DNA from: Nitrobacter hamburgensis X14
Lineage (GTDB): Bacteria > Pseudomonadota > Alphaproteobacteria > Rhizobiales > Xanthobacteraceae
NCBI RefSeq assembly: GCF_000013885.1
Contig: NC_007964.1
Location: 4,202,001-4,266,000, forward strand
Reading direction: 5' to 3'
Length of the DNA stretch: 64,000 nt
Every line of letters starts with the position of its first letter. Position 1 is the first letter of the stretch. Under the pieces are notes generated by a model. It was given only the letters and a program-made list of their open reading frames with translations. It had not been told where the DNA came from and did no database searches. Shown here one piece after another: positions 17,811-26,761 of this stretch. Position numbers and translations under genes: made by a program.

Positions 17811-18182
17811 GTGAATGATCTACTGCGCGCGATCAAAGCCACAGTTTTCGTGGGCTCAAGCAAGAAGGACCTACGGGCTTTTCCTGCGGCCGTCCGAAGC
17901 GAGATCGGCCAGTCCCTTTTTGAAGCGCAGCTCGGCGAGCATCCGCGTAACGCGAAGCCTCTGAAGGGCTTTGGTGGGGTTCTGGAGATTCGCGACAACT
18001 TTGATGGCGACACCTACCGCGCGGTCTATACAACGCGTTTTGAAGGCGTCCTATACGTCCTGCACGCTTTTCAAAAGAAATCGACGAGCGGGATCGCTAC
18101 GCCGCAGCGACACATTGACTTGGTCCGGCAGCGCTTAAGCGACGCCGAGACCATCCACAAGGCAACGAAGGGAGACCGATAA
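17811..18182 (+). CDS. HigB-like toxin (phage-derived Gp49-like/RelE superfamily)
   Basis: A 123-residue protein with the pattern of the Gp49/HigB family: KDLRAFPAAVRSEIG near the start, then LKGFGGVLEIRDNFDGDTYRAVYTTRF and LYVLHAFQKKSTSGIATPQ. Members of this RelE-superfamily group cleave mRNA on the ribosome. The basic residues and Tyr/Phe of the sheet are present. It starts at GTG 17811; its TAA overlaps the antitoxin ATG (TAATG). Toxin-first order is the usual HigBA arrangement. Autoregulation through the operator at 17788-17805 is likely. Confidence 0.8.
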   Translation: MNDLLRAIKATVFVGSSKKDLRAFPAAVRSEIGQSLFEAQLGEHPRNAKPLKGFGGVLEIRDNFDGDTYRAVYTTRFEGVLYVLHAFQKKSTSGIATPQRHIDLVRQRLSDAETIHKATKGDR

Positions 18183-18520
18183 TGAGCACGAAGAAGAAGC
18201 TGCCCGCCCATACCAAGGGCTCGGGCAATATTTTCGCTGATCTCGGCCTGCCAAACGCCGAGGAGCATCATCTGAAAGCCGCCTTGGTGCTTCAGCTCAA
18301 ACGGCTGATGGCCGAACGGGAGATCACCCAAACCGAAGCCGCCAAACTGGTCGACATGAAGCAACCCGACCTATCCAAACTGCTCCGGGGGCATTTCAAG
18401 CTGGTTTCGGTGGAAAAGCTGCTCCGCATGCTTACGGCGTTCGACCAAGATGTTGAAATAACGGTAAAGCCACATCGGAAGCGGGGCGAGGCTGGCCGAA
18501 TCACGCTTATCCCGGCCTAG
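18182..18520 (+). CDS. HigA-like XRE-family antitoxin
   Basis: A 112-residue protein with a central helix-turn-helix (MAEREITQTEAAKLVDMKQPDLSKLLRG) typical of XRE/HigA antitoxins, and an N-terminal segment (GSGNIFADLGLPNAEEH) characteristic of this subfamily. It binds and neutralises the toxin encoded just upstream and represses the operon. The start codon overlaps the toxin stop, so translation is coupled. Confidence 0.8.
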   Translation: MSTKKKLPAHTKGSGNIFADLGLPNAEEHHLKAALVLQLKRLMAEREITQTEAAKLVDMKQPDLSKLLRGHFKLVSVEKLLRMLTAFDQDVEITVKPHRKRGEAGRITLIPA

Positions 18521-18542
18521 CCGTAGCTCGAAAGGAGGGTTC

Positions 18543-19856
18543 ATGACATTCAATGCGACCGCAGTTAGTAGCGCTCATGAACCAACCCTTCACTGCCCCA
18601 ATTGCAATCATCAGATTCGGCTGACGGAATCTCTCGCGGCGCCCATCCTTGCCGAGACACGCCAACGCTTCCAGGAGCAACTGGCCAATAAAGACGCCGA
18701 GGTCGCACGCAAGACCGAAGCGCTGCAACAGGAGCGCGAACAGCTTCAAAAGGATCGCGAGCTGATCGAAGACCAGGTTGCGAGACGCTTGGCGGCCGAG
18801 CGCAGCCAGCTTGTCGCGGTGGAGGCTAAGAAAGCGCGCGACGCTGCCGCAACTGAATTGCAGGCGCGGACAGCAGAAGCCGCGGAGCTTCGGCAGCTTC
18901 TTGAAGCCAACAATGCCAAGCTGGCCGAGGCGCAACAGGTTCAGGCCGAACTTATCCGCAAGCAACGGGCACTCGACGAAGAGAAGCGCGAGCTTGATCT
19001 GACTGTCGAAAAACGCGTCCAGGCTTCGGTTGAACAGATTCAAACCAAGGCGAAGCAGGAAGCTGACGAAGCCGCGCGATTGCGCGTCGCGGAAAAAGAT
19101 CAGACGATCGAATCGATGGCCCGCACTATCGAGGAACTGAAGCGTAAGGCCGAACAAGGCTCTCAGCAATCGCAGGGCGAGGTCCTCGAAGTGGAGCTTG
19201 AGGAGTTGCTGCGGGGACGTTTTCCAACCGATTCGATAGAGCCCGTCGGCAAGGGCGAGCTTGGCGCCGATGTAATGCAGCAGGTCAATGGCTCCATCGG
19301 CCAGCCGGCAGGAATTATCCTTTGGGAATCCAAGCGCACGAAGGCCTGGAGCGAGGGTTGGCTTGGCAAGCTCCGGGACGATCAGCGCCGCTGTGGAGCC
19401 GACGTTGCCCTCATCGTATCGCAGACGCTTCCGAAATACGTCGAGCATTTCGACTTGATTGACGGCGTGTGGGTCACACACCCCCGGTGCGCCCTGCCCG
19501 TCGCGGTGGCTCTTCGTCAGGCGCTTATCGATGTCACCGGGTCGCGCCTAGTGCAGCAAGGCCAGCGAACCAAGATGGAGCAGGTCTACGACTACCTGAC
19601 GGGAACGAAATTCAGGCAGCGCGTGGAAGCCGTCGTCGAGAAATTCAACGACATGCGTGACGATCTCGACAAAGAGCGTAAGTTTATGGGCCGGCAGTGG
19701 GCCAAGCGAGAAACACAGATATTGGCCGTTATCGACTCGACGGTTGGTATGGTTGGAGACCTTCAGGCCATCGCCGGCAAGGCTATGCCGGAGATTGCAA
19801 GTTTGGACGTGCCGTTGCTGGAGAACGGCGTTGAACCTGAGCGAAAGGCCGGATGA
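18543..19856 (+). CDS. DUF2130 family protein with nuclease-like core
   Basis: A 437-residue protein preceded by a strong AGGAGG site. It begins with a CxxC pair (HCPNCNHQI, ~18-24), has a long coiled coil at ~30-215, and then the conserved DUF2130 domain (EVELEELLRGRFPTDSIEPV, GADVMQQV, GIILWESKRTKAWSEGWL). The D...ExK arrangement (GADV followed by WESK) resembles a PD-(D/E)XK nuclease core; this is my reading of the motif. DUF2130 genes are often found with restriction genes, as here upstream of an MmeI-like enzyme. It follows the antitoxin by 22 bases and may share its transcript. Function not established. Confidence 0.75.
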   Translation: MTFNATAVSSAHEPTLHCPNCNHQIRLTESLAAPILAETRQRFQEQLANKDAEVARKTEALQQEREQLQKDRELIEDQVARRLAAERSQLVAVEAKKARDAAATELQARTAEAAELRQLLEANNAKLAEAQQVQAELIRKQRALDEEKRELDLTVEKRVQASVEQIQTKAKQEADEAARLRVAEKDQTIESMARTIEELKRKAEQGSQQSQGEVLEVELEELLRGRFPTDSIEPVGKGELGADVMQQVNGSIGQPAGIILWESKRTKAWSEGWLGKLRDDQRRCGADVALIVSQTLPKYVEHFDLIDGVWVTHPRCALPVAVALRQALIDVTGSRLVQQGQRTKMEQVYDYLTGTKFRQRVEAVVEKFNDMRDDLDKERKFMGRQWAKRETQILAVIDSTVGMVGDLQAIAGKAMPEIASLDVPLLENGVEPERKAG

Positions 19857-20002
19857 GCACCGCGACCACGCCGAGCCGGCGTCCAACGGACACCATTTGC
19901 GAACCCCTCCCGGCGCCGCCTGACGGCCATGAGTACGCCGGCGTAAGCATCCCCGCGCGCCATTGGCTGAATGTTAAGCAGGGAGCTGTGACTCAACCTT
20001 GA
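19853..20002 (+). CDS. Small ORF overlapping DUF2130 stop
   Basis: ATG 19853 overlaps the DUF2130 TGA (ATGA) and the frame runs 49 residues to TGA at 20000-20002, 54 bases before the restriction-modification gene. The product is Pro-rich with no recognised motif. The overlap suggests coupled translation; the short length leaves coding status uncertain. Confidence 0.4.
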   Translation: MSTATTPSRRPTDTICEPLPAPPDGHEYAGVSIPARHWLNVKQGAVTQP

Positions 20003-20056
20003 GTCTATCAGCGACTCTCCGGTATCTTACCCCGTAAACGGGCGGGGCAAACTTTC

Positions 20057-22993
20057 GTGAGCGAACGGGTCGAGCAGATCGAGGCATTTGTTGCCTATGC
20101 GAAAACGTTAAAGGGTGACGAGAAGGGCGAAGCACAGGTGTTCTGTGATCGCCTTTTCCAAGCTTTTGGCCACGAAGGTTATAAGGAAGCCGGCGCGGAA
20201 CTGGAGAGTCGGGTGAAGAAGGCGTCCGGAAAGGGCGTCAACTTCGCAGACTTGATCTGGAAACCCCGGGTTCTGATCGAAATGAAGAAAAGCAGCGAAA
20301 AGCTGCATCTTCATTACCAGCAAGCCTTCGATTACTGGCTGAACGCGGTCCCTAACCGCCCGCGATATGTGGTGCTCTGCAATTTCAAAGAGTTCTGGAT
20401 TTACGACTTTGATAAGCAATTAAACGAGCCAGTAGACGTCGTCCGGCTTCAAGACCTGCCCGCCCGGTACACGGCGCTAAACTTTCTTTTTCCAGACAAT
20501 CCAGACCCGCTGTTTGGCAACGATCGCGAAGAGGTCTCGCGTGTAGCGGCCTCAAAGGTCGCGCAGTTATTTCGGTCGATGGTCGCTCGCGGCATTCCGC
20601 GAGAGCAGGCACAACGATTTGTACTGCAGGCCGTGGTGGCGATGTTTGCTGAAGATATCGACATGATGCCGGCCGGGACGACCCTGCGGCTAGTGCAGGA
20701 CTGCCTGGAGCACGGCCAAAATTCGTACGACGTGTTCGGTGGCCTGTTTCTCCAAATGAACAATAAGGCGGCGGCGCAGGGCGGCCGCTACAAGGGAGTT
20801 CCTTATTTTAACGGCGGGCTATTTGCGACGGTCCAGCCGATCGAATTGACTACGGACGAGCTAGAGTTGCTCGGCAAGAAGGATGAAGGTGCTGCTTGGC
20901 AAAACTGGGCCAAGATCAACCCTGCCATCTTCGGCACCATTTTCCAACAGAGCATGGACAAGGGGGAGCGGCATGCGTTCGGCGCGCACTTCACCCATGA
21001 GGCCGACATTCAGCGGATTGTCGGGCCCACGATTGTGCGTCCCTGGCGCGAACGCATCGATGCAGCGAAGACCATGGCGGAGCTGCTGGAGATTCGCAAA
21101 GCGCTTCTCAATTTCCGCGTCCTCGATCCCGCCTGCGGAAGCGGCAATTTTCTGTACGTGGCCTACAGAGAGATGGTGCGTCTCGAAATCAAGCTCATGG
21201 CCAGACTGGACAAGGAGTTTAGCTGGAAGACCGTACAAAAGCAGGCTCAGGCCACATCGCTCATCAGCCCTCGCCAGTTTTTTGGTGTCGAGCGGGATTC
21301 GTTCGGCGTCGAGTTGACCAAGGTCACCCTAATGCTGGCAAAAAAGCTGGCCCTAGACGAGGCCGCCGATGTTTTGGAGCGCGACCAGATTGAGTTGCCA
21401 TTGGCGGAGGATGAGGCGCTCCCACTGGACAACCTCGATGGCAACATTCTTTGCCGCGATGCGCTCCTATCGGACTGGCCCGAAGTAGACACCATTATCG
21501 GAAATCCCCCGTACCAAAGCAAAAACAAGGCACAGCAAGAGTTCGGGCGTGCCTATCTGAACAAGATTCGATCGGTTTTCCCGGAGATTGACGGAAGGGC
21601 CGATTATTGCGTCTACTGGTTTAGAAAAGCGCACGACCAGCTGAAGCAAGGCCAAAGAGCTGGTCTCGTCGGCACCAATACGATCCGGCAAAACTATTCC
21701 CGAATCAGCGGGCTGGATTACATAGCCAAGCACAACGGTACGATTACGGAAGCGGTCTCTACCATGCCGTGGTCGGGCGACGCGGTCGTGCACGTTTCCA
21801 TCGTCAACTGGGTGAAAGGCGAGGATGACGGCAAGAAACGCCTGTACATTCAGTCAGGCAATGATCCGGCCGGCGGCTGGGATTACAAGGACCTCGACGA
21901 AATCAACACCTCGCTTTCGTTTTCAACGGATGTGAGCCAGGCGCAACGCATCAATGCGAACGCTGAAAAGGGCGGTTGCTATCAGGGCCAGACACACGGG
22001 CATAAGGGTTTTCTCCCGGAACCGGCCGAAGCGAAGGCGATGATCAAGGCCAGCAAGGCAAACGCTAAGGTCCTCTTCCCATTTTTGATCGCCGACGATT
22101 TCTTGGGTGCGGTAGACAAACTCGAATGCAGATACGTCATCGATTTCCAAACCCGCGACCTCCTCCAGGCCAAGGCGTTCAAAAGACCGTTTGAGCATCT
22201 TGAAAAGACGGTCCTTCCTACCCGAAAGGAAGCTGCAAAGAAGGAAAAGGATCGAAACAAGGAAGCTTTGGACGCCGACCCGGAAGCCAAGGTCAACAAG
22301 CACCACGAAAACTTTCTAAAGCGCTGGTGGCTGATGTCTTACGCGCGCGAGGACCTGATGCAGACGTTGGCTCCTTTGAGCCGCTACATCGTTTGCGCAC
22401 GCGTTACGCACAGGCCAATCTTTGAATTCGTCTCGACAGCCATTCATCCGAATGACGCACTGAGCGTTTTCGCCTTGGAGGATGATTACTCCTTTGGAAT
22501 CCTTCAATCGGGCATCCATTGGGAGTGGTTTATCAATCGATGCTCGACCCTCAAGGCTGACTTTCGCTACACTTCGGATACTGTCTTTGATAGTTTTCCG
22601 TGGCCCCAGGAACCCAGTGCCGATGCGGTGCGCCTGGTCGCGAAGCGAGCTGTCGAGGTTAGGCAACTTCGGTCTAAGCTGAAGGTCAAACATCACCTGT
22701 CGCTAAGGGAGTTGTATCGAGCAATCGAAGGTCCTGGAGAACACGCTCTCAAGAAAGCCCACAAGCTTCTGGACGAGGCCGTGCGCGGAGCTTACGGCAT
22801 GTCTAAGAAGGCGGATGTATTAGAAACATTACTGGAACTGAACGAGACCGTAGTAGCTGCGGAGGCCGACGGAAAACAAGTCGTCGGCCCTGGAATCCCG
22901 CCTTCGGCCTCGAAGCTAAAGAACCTCGTCACTACTGATAAGCTGACGATCTCGCCGACGAGTTGGGCCAATAATGCTCCTGTAAAAACGTGA
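20057..22993 (+). CDS. MmeI-like type IIL restriction-modification enzyme
   Basis: A 978-residue single-chain restriction-modification protein. The N-terminal nuclease motif D-x9-E-x-K (Asp~65 to Lys~77) matches the MmeI pattern. The helical MmeI-type connector follows, then an N6-adenine methyltransferase with motif I DPACGSGNF (~357-365) and motif IV NPPY (~482-485), and a C-terminal target-recognition region including the FDSFPWP boundary. Such enzymes methylate one strand of a non-palindromic site and cut about 20 bases away. It starts at GTG 20057. At the usual MmeI length (~920-1000) and with all key residues present, it looks intact. It follows DUF2130 and the toxin-antitoxin genes on the same strand. 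The recognition site cannot be read from the sequence. Confidence 0.85.
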   Translation: MSERVEQIEAFVAYAKTLKGDEKGEAQVFCDRLFQAFGHEGYKEAGAELESRVKKASGKGVNFADLIWKPRVLIEMKKSSEKLHLHYQQAFDYWLNAVPNRPRYVVLCNFKEFWIYDFDKQLNEPVDVVRLQDLPARYTALNFLFPDNPDPLFGNDREEVSRVAASKVAQLFRSMVARGIPREQAQRFVLQAVVAMFAEDIDMMPAGTTLRLVQDCLEHGQNSYDVFGGLFLQMNNKAAAQGGRYKGVPYFNGGLFATVQPIELTTDELELLGKKDEGAAWQNWAKINPAIFGTIFQQSMDKGERHAFGAHFTHEADIQRIVGPTIVRPWRERIDAAKTMAELLEIRKALLNFRVLDPACGSGNFLYVAYREMVRLEIKLMARLDKEFSWKTVQKQAQATSLISPRQFFGVERDSFGVELTKVTLMLAKKLALDEAADVLERDQIELPLAEDEALPLDNLDGNILCRDALLSDWPEVDTIIGNPPYQSKNKAQQEFGRAYLNKIRSVFPEIDGRADYCVYWFRKAHDQLKQGQRAGLVGTNTIRQNYSRISGLDYIAKHNGTITEAVSTMPWSGDAVVHVSIVNWVKGEDDGKKRLYIQSGNDPAGGWDYKDLDEINTSLSFSTDVSQAQRINANAEKGGCYQGQTHGHKGFLPEPAEAKAMIKASKANAKVLFPFLIADDFLGAVDKLECRYVIDFQTRDLLQAKAFKRPFEHLEKTVLPTRKEAAKKEKDRNKEALDADPEAKVNKHHENFLKRWWLMSYAREDLMQTLAPLSRYIVCARVTHRPIFEFVSTAIHPNDALSVFALEDDYSFGILQSGIHWEWFINRCSTLKADFRYTSDTVFDSFPWPQEPSADAVRLVAKRAVEVRQLRSKLKVKHHLSLRELYRAIEGPGEHALKKAHKLLDEAVRGAYGMSKKADVLETLLELNETVVAAEADGKQVVGPGIPPSASKLKNLVTTDKLTISPTSWANNAPVKT

Positions 22994-23009
22994 AATCGTA
23001 AACACGATT
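22994..23009. repeat. ATCGT-N4-ACGAT palindrome after the MmeI-like gene
   Basis: AATCGT-AAAC-ACGATT directly follows the TGA at 22991-22993. The same palindrome with a four-base spacer recurs around parA/parG at 38953-38972 and 39887-39900. It could be a terminator stem (Ts follow) or an extra site for the partition protein. Confidence 0.5.
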
Positions 23010-23030
23010 TTCCGGCCCTATCTGTTCGTG

Positions 23031-23255
23031 CTACCGGTAGCCTCGCTTCAGCTTCCGAGCCCAATTCGATGCCATCGCCACATCGGCCAAGCCGCGCGTG
23101 CGGTGAATTTCAATCCGGACGGTTCCTGCGCGCCCAATGCGGCCCCATTCCCGCACAAATGACCATTCGCCAAACAGCGTCGGCTGAACGTCCAGCTTAT
23201 AGAACCGCGCCATATTGCGGTGGTCATTGACGCGGGTGAGCATGATTGCGGTCAT
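23031..23255 (-). CDS. WGR domain protein
   Basis: A 74-residue protein, almost entirely a WGR domain: the core is FVREWGRIGRAGTVRIE. WGR domains bind nucleic acid or proteins and occur in PARP and in small bacterial proteins of plasmids and islands. Its ATG overlaps the stop of the upstream resolvase gene by four bases (23252-23255), so the two are translationally coupled. It is convergent with the MmeI-like gene. A stand-alone regulatory or DNA-binding function is inferred. Confidence 0.7.
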   Translation of the reverse strand: MTAIMLTRVNDHRNMARFYKLDVQPTLFGEWSFVREWGRIGRAGTVRIEIHRTRGLADVAMASNWARKLKRGYR

Positions 23256-23827
23256 GCGATTTCCTCCTCTTCTGGCTTATGGCGCTGCAGGGTGCGCGAC
23301 ACAGTCGACGCGTGGCACCCCAGCAGCGTTGCGATTTCGCGCAGACCTCTACCTTCGCGCTGCAAATCTATCGCGTGCGTGATTTGCTCCTGGTTGAGCT
23401 TGTATTTGGGCCCAAATTTGCGGCCCAACGTCTTGGCGCGGTCTCTGCCATCCTTGGTCCGCGCCAGGATGAAGGCGCGTTCAAGCTGGGCAACGGCTGC
23501 AAGGATGGTGAGCATCGCCGAAGCCTGTGGCGTGTCGGTGTTGGCCCAGGGCTCGGCGAGGGACCGAAAGGTTGCCTTCTTCTTCTCGATCTGGTGCACG
23601 ATGTTGAGGAGGTCACGCGACGATCGCGCCAGGCGGTCGATGCGGGTGACGATCAGCACGTCTCCCGGGTCGAGCGCGGCGATCGCACGGGCGAGCTGTG
23701 GTCGGACTGCCAGCACCCCACTTATTTTTTCACTGAAGACCTTGACGGCACCCGCGGACTTTAGGGCGTCGACTTGCCCGGCATGATCCTGCTCGGAGGT
23801 CGACACGCGGGCATAGCCGTATTTCAC
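23252..23827 (-). CDS. Serine resolvase/invertase
   Basis: A 191-residue small serine recombinase: GYARVSTSEQ with the catalytic Ser near residue 10, then VLIVTRIDRLARS (the Arg-rich active-site region), the E-helix and a C-terminal helix-turn-helix (GLREIATLLGCHASTVSRTLQRH). Length and order match Tn3-type resolvases and DNA invertases. It may resolve multimers of the element or remain from a transposon; no res site or transposase is adjacent. It is coupled to the WGR gene downstream by a 4-bp overlap. Confidence 0.8.
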   Translation of the reverse strand: MKYGYARVSTSEQDHAGQVDALKSAGAVKVFSEKISGVLAVRPQLARAIAALDPGDVLIVTRIDRLARSSRDLLNIVHQIEKKKATFRSLAEPWANTDTPQASAMLTILAAVAQLERAFILARTKDGRDRAKTLGRKFGPKYKLNQEQITHAIDLQREGRGLREIATLLGCHASTVSRTLQRHKPEEEEIA

Positions 23828-24360
23828 TGCCTGGAACTTGCAACAGACTCACGCAACGGTCAAAGGCCCAAGCCCGTTCTCATGTCTACCCCTGTTGCAT
23901 ATATTTTGACTTATGCAACGGCGCCGAGATTTGCTCCTGATTTACGAGCAGGCCAAGTTATTGTTGGGTAATGGCCCGGCCAACTGCTCAGAATTCTTGA
24001 ATTATGCACGCCTGTCATTCGGTCGACGACCCGCGCACGCGCTTAACCTGGCTCCGCCGGGGCCCAGCGCTTTGCAGGCCAGTGGTGGCGGCAACCATCC
24101 TGGGCGCAAGGTGACGACGGTATCAGGGGACGCTACCAATGCCGAATGACGAGCACCGTTTAACCGTGAGAATCTTTCGCCTTATCGAAGGCGAAGCCGA
24201 AGGACCGCTGGCAATCGCGGTTTTTCCTCGTCATTATACTCGCCGCTATTGGCGCCGGTGTATGGGGATTTCGGCCGTGAACCTAAGACCTGTTCAGTGG
24301 CAGCGGCGGGTTTAGTGACGCACGGCTCGCAGAGAAGCCAGACCGGAAGTCGAATAAGGA
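23828..24360. other. Stretch without a supported gene
   Basis: Upstream region of the resolvase followed by lower-GC patches and short frames without ribosome sites. A promoter for the resolvase operon must lie in the first part (the segment near 23890-23915 is AT-rich). No motif-bearing ORF was found. Confidence 0.5.
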
Positions 24361-24522
24361 CTAGCTTTGGGTCGGGTTTTTCGCCTCCGCCTTCGCCTTT
24401 TCTTCGGCAAGCAAAGTCCGTAGCATGGAGTGCCGATCCTCATCACGTGACGGATTACCTTCGCTCTCCGCAATGAGTTTGCCGTACAGCTTGATGTTTT
24501 CGTCGTGCACGTAAGATTGCAT
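24361..24522 (-). CDS. Small hypothetical protein (53 aa)
   Basis: A perfect AGGAGG Shine-Dalgarno sequence lies six bases before ATG 24522, and the frame runs 53 residues to TAG. The product is charged and helical (MQSYVHDENIKLYGKLI, ending in a Lys/Glu/Ala-rich segment), with no known motif. The strong ribosome site makes it a likely real gene despite its size. Confidence 0.6.
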   Translation of the reverse strand: MQSYVHDENIKLYGKLIAESEGNPSRDEDRHSMLRTLLAEEKAKAEAKNPTQS

Positions 24523-25012
24523 CTTGACCTCCTATAAAGGTCTGCGCGTTGGTGCAGCACTAGTAGCCGCCTTTACCGGACGCTACGCAAGCGGTTCCAC
24601 CAAAAAAGATGGGGCAGCGTTGCTGTCGGATCAGCCTCTTGATCATCCCCCCAACGTGCGGCCTCACGTTGCGGCTCGCAACGCGCTCCGAGCCATCGTT
24701 ATGCTTTTCAATCCGCTTGGCTCACCTTTCGCTCACGTTCCACCAAGGCAGAGCAAGCGGGTCAGCCGCCGCCGCACATCATCGACTTCGCGACCGGCCA
24801 CAAGCGTCCCGGTGAGACTCTGGGCCGATGTTCGCAAGGGCCATCCGTTCATGAGAGCGTGTGTGTAGAGGCCGTGGTCATAAATAAATAAATGATTCGC
24901 TATTCCCCGACATAGGGCGCAGACTTTCCAAATCACCGAGTGGCTCTTGGCTTTCATCGGTGATGAGACCGCCTTTTGCGCTCTCGCCCTACTCAAACAG
25001 CGGGGCATTGCC
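24523..25012. other. Stretch without a supported gene
   Basis: About 490 bases between divergent small genes. It should contain promoters for both. Frames present are short and show no motifs. Nothing further is seen. Confidence 0.45.
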
Positions 25013-25210
25013 ATGCAGCAGCGTCATTCCATTTATGGGAAAACCTTTCAAGATCGGCTGATCGAGGAGGCGCGCCGCCTTAGAGAGGAGGCCACGAAAA
25101 TCCCTGATGGCATGGCTCGCAATCTCCTTTTGCAGCAAGCCTTCCAGGCAGAAACCGCTGTGAATGTGGACCTGTGGCTATCGTCCTCCGGATTGCAGCC
25201 GCCGAAATGA
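25013..25210 (+). CDS. Small hypothetical protein (65 aa)
   Basis: ATG 25013 is favoured over the upstream in-frame ATG at 24947 because the sequence from here is compact, helical and charged (FQDRLIEEARRLREEATKIPDG, then LLLQQAFQAETAVNVDLWLSS). Short proteins with this amphipathic pattern are common in rhizobia. Its stop overlaps the next gene's start (ATGA at 25207). Function unknown. Confidence 0.5.
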   Translation: MQQRHSIYGKTFQDRLIEEARRLREEATKIPDGMARNLLLQQAFQAETAVNVDLWLSSSGLQPPK

Positions 25211-25365
25211 CCGATCACAAATCCAAGGCCCCGATAATACTGCATGCGGCCGATGCGCTTCGGCGGGCACGTGCGCTTCCCGTTGGCGCAGCGAGGAACG
25301 ACCTTCGCCAGTTAGCGAGAGGATTGCGAGACCTTCATAGTGCAGACGAGCACGACAGACAGTAA
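25207..25365 (+). CDS. Small hypothetical protein (52 aa)
   Basis: It starts at ATG 25207, overlapping the preceding stop by four bases, and encodes 52 residues rich in Ala, Arg and Leu (AADALRRARALPVGAARNDLRQLARGLRDLH). The pattern suggests one or two amphipathic helices. The overlap implies an operon with the 65-residue gene. Function unknown. Confidence 0.5.
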   Translation: MTDHKSKAPIILHAADALRRARALPVGAARNDLRQLARGLRDLHSADEHDRQ

Positions 25366-25448
25366 GCATCGTGATGGCGACGCGAATGTGCGCGCGGTGT
25401 AGCTGTTCTCCCGGGCGCGCGGATACGGAGCTGGAAGTCCGGCCGCCC

Positions 25449-26480
25449 CTAAATAACAGCCTCCGAAACGTAAAAGTACCCGTTGCCGCAGCCATAGGGA
25501 GAGGACGTTACGCTGTAGTATGACCCCGGCGGCACAAAAAACGTGAGTTGCGACCCCTTTCCCATCTCAATGTTATTGTCATTCGAATACGTCACCCAGT
25601 TTCCATTCACATATCCATTCAGATTGGAAGGGTTGGCGTAGTTGCCGCCGCAGGATGAGTTGAGTCCCCCCGACGCCATCACCATCATGCCACGGCCGCT
25701 GGAGTTGGTTCTGCTCATAGAGCCTCTGTAACCCGAAGATATAAGCGTATAGTAACCGGCCGAAGGCAAACTGGTGGTGCAACTCCCGTTCAGGCACAGC
25801 CGGGCATCGCCCTTGTCGTTGCCGATATAAACGCTACCCGCGCCACTGCCGTAGCCATAAGATTCGACACCCCAAGTACCGGCGCCGTTACTGATACCGA
25901 CCACGCCATAAGTGCCAGTAAAATAACCAGCCCAGCCATTTGTTGCGTTGCCGAGTACCCCGTAAGCGGCCCCGTAAGCGCGCACGCCGCTGTTGCCGCC
26001 GTAAAATGAACCACCGATGCCGCCGCTGTCGGCGGTGGCGTTACCTATCACGCCATAACCGTTGCCGGTGGCATTGCCGTATACCCCGTAAATCCCGGCT
26101 TGGCCGTAAACCCCACCGTAGTTGGAAGGCCCGTAGAACAGCCCGCCCCAGTTGTTGGAAGCTGAGTTGGTGCTGTACACCCGGCCGTTGGCCAGGTTGA
26201 CGTTGCTGGTGCTCGCCATGTTCAAATCGTAATCGCCCACGCCCACGCAGCCGTTAGAATCCTTCTTGGGGTCAGCCGGGGCGTAGAACTTACGCTGCGC
26301 CTCGCATGCCTCCATCTTGTCGAGCCTGGATTGTAACGCAGCGATGCTGGTATCAACCTTGCTGTTGATGACGCCCACGGTTGCCTGCGTGGCCTGGCTG
26401 CCGGTGGTGGCGGCTTCCAGAGCCAAGGCCGAGCCGCTGGCCAATGCCAGCGCCAGTGTCATCGAAAATATCTTGCGCAT
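25449..26480 (-). CDS. Secreted Gly/Tyr/Asn-rich repeat protein
   Basis: A 343-residue protein with a clear Sec signal peptide (MRKIFSMTLALALASGSALA). A short coiled segment follows, then a Gly/Asn/Tyr-rich core (~95-215) built of repeats of the type YGVYGNATGNGYGVIGNAT. Such repeats suggest a beta-helical, surface-exposed fibre. The C-terminal 110 residues include two Cys pairs. It stands next to two secreted S74-type proteins on the same strand and is probably a related surface structure. No adhesin family is recognised for certain. Confidence 0.6.
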   Translation of the reverse strand: MRKIFSMTLALALASGSALALEAATTGSQATQATVGVINSKVDTSIAALQSRLDKMEACEAQRKFYAPADPKKDSNGCVGVGDYDLNMASTSNVNLANGRVYSTNSASNNWGGLFYGPSNYGGVYGQAGIYGVYGNATGNGYGVIGNATADSGGIGGSFYGGNSGVRAYGAAYGVLGNATNGWAGYFTGTYGVVGISNGAGTWGVESYGYGSGAGSVYIGNDKGDARLCLNGSCTTSLPSAGYYTLISSGYRGSMSRTNSSGRGMMVMASGGLNSSCGGNYANPSNLNGYVNGNWVTYSNDNNIEMGKGSQLTFFVPPGSYYSVTSSPYGCGNGYFYVSEAVI

Positions 26481-26761
26481 GACTGATTATAGGCACGGGC
26501 ACCGGTTGCTGCTGACACCATCCGCCAAATTGCCTAACCGCCGATGCATCGGCACCACGCCGCACGCTGTTAGCGCCATCCCGCTTGTGCATGTCCTGCC
26601 AGCGTTTATCATCACGGACACCTCGCGGTGTAGATATCGCTATTACCGAAGGGGCCGCCAGTTACCGCTCCGAGTCTCGCGTGCGAGAACCCTGCACGGC
26701 TCCGGGCGCAGCCTAAAGCCCGGTCGAAGGCCACGCCAACGTCGTCCTACGTGGAAGCCGC

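Noticed and set aside
18507..19481. Long minus-strand open frame (324 aa) opposite DUF2130
   Set aside because: It has the Leu/Arg-rich composition of an antisense shadow of a high-GC gene; the plus-strand coiled coil and DUF2130 motifs are real.
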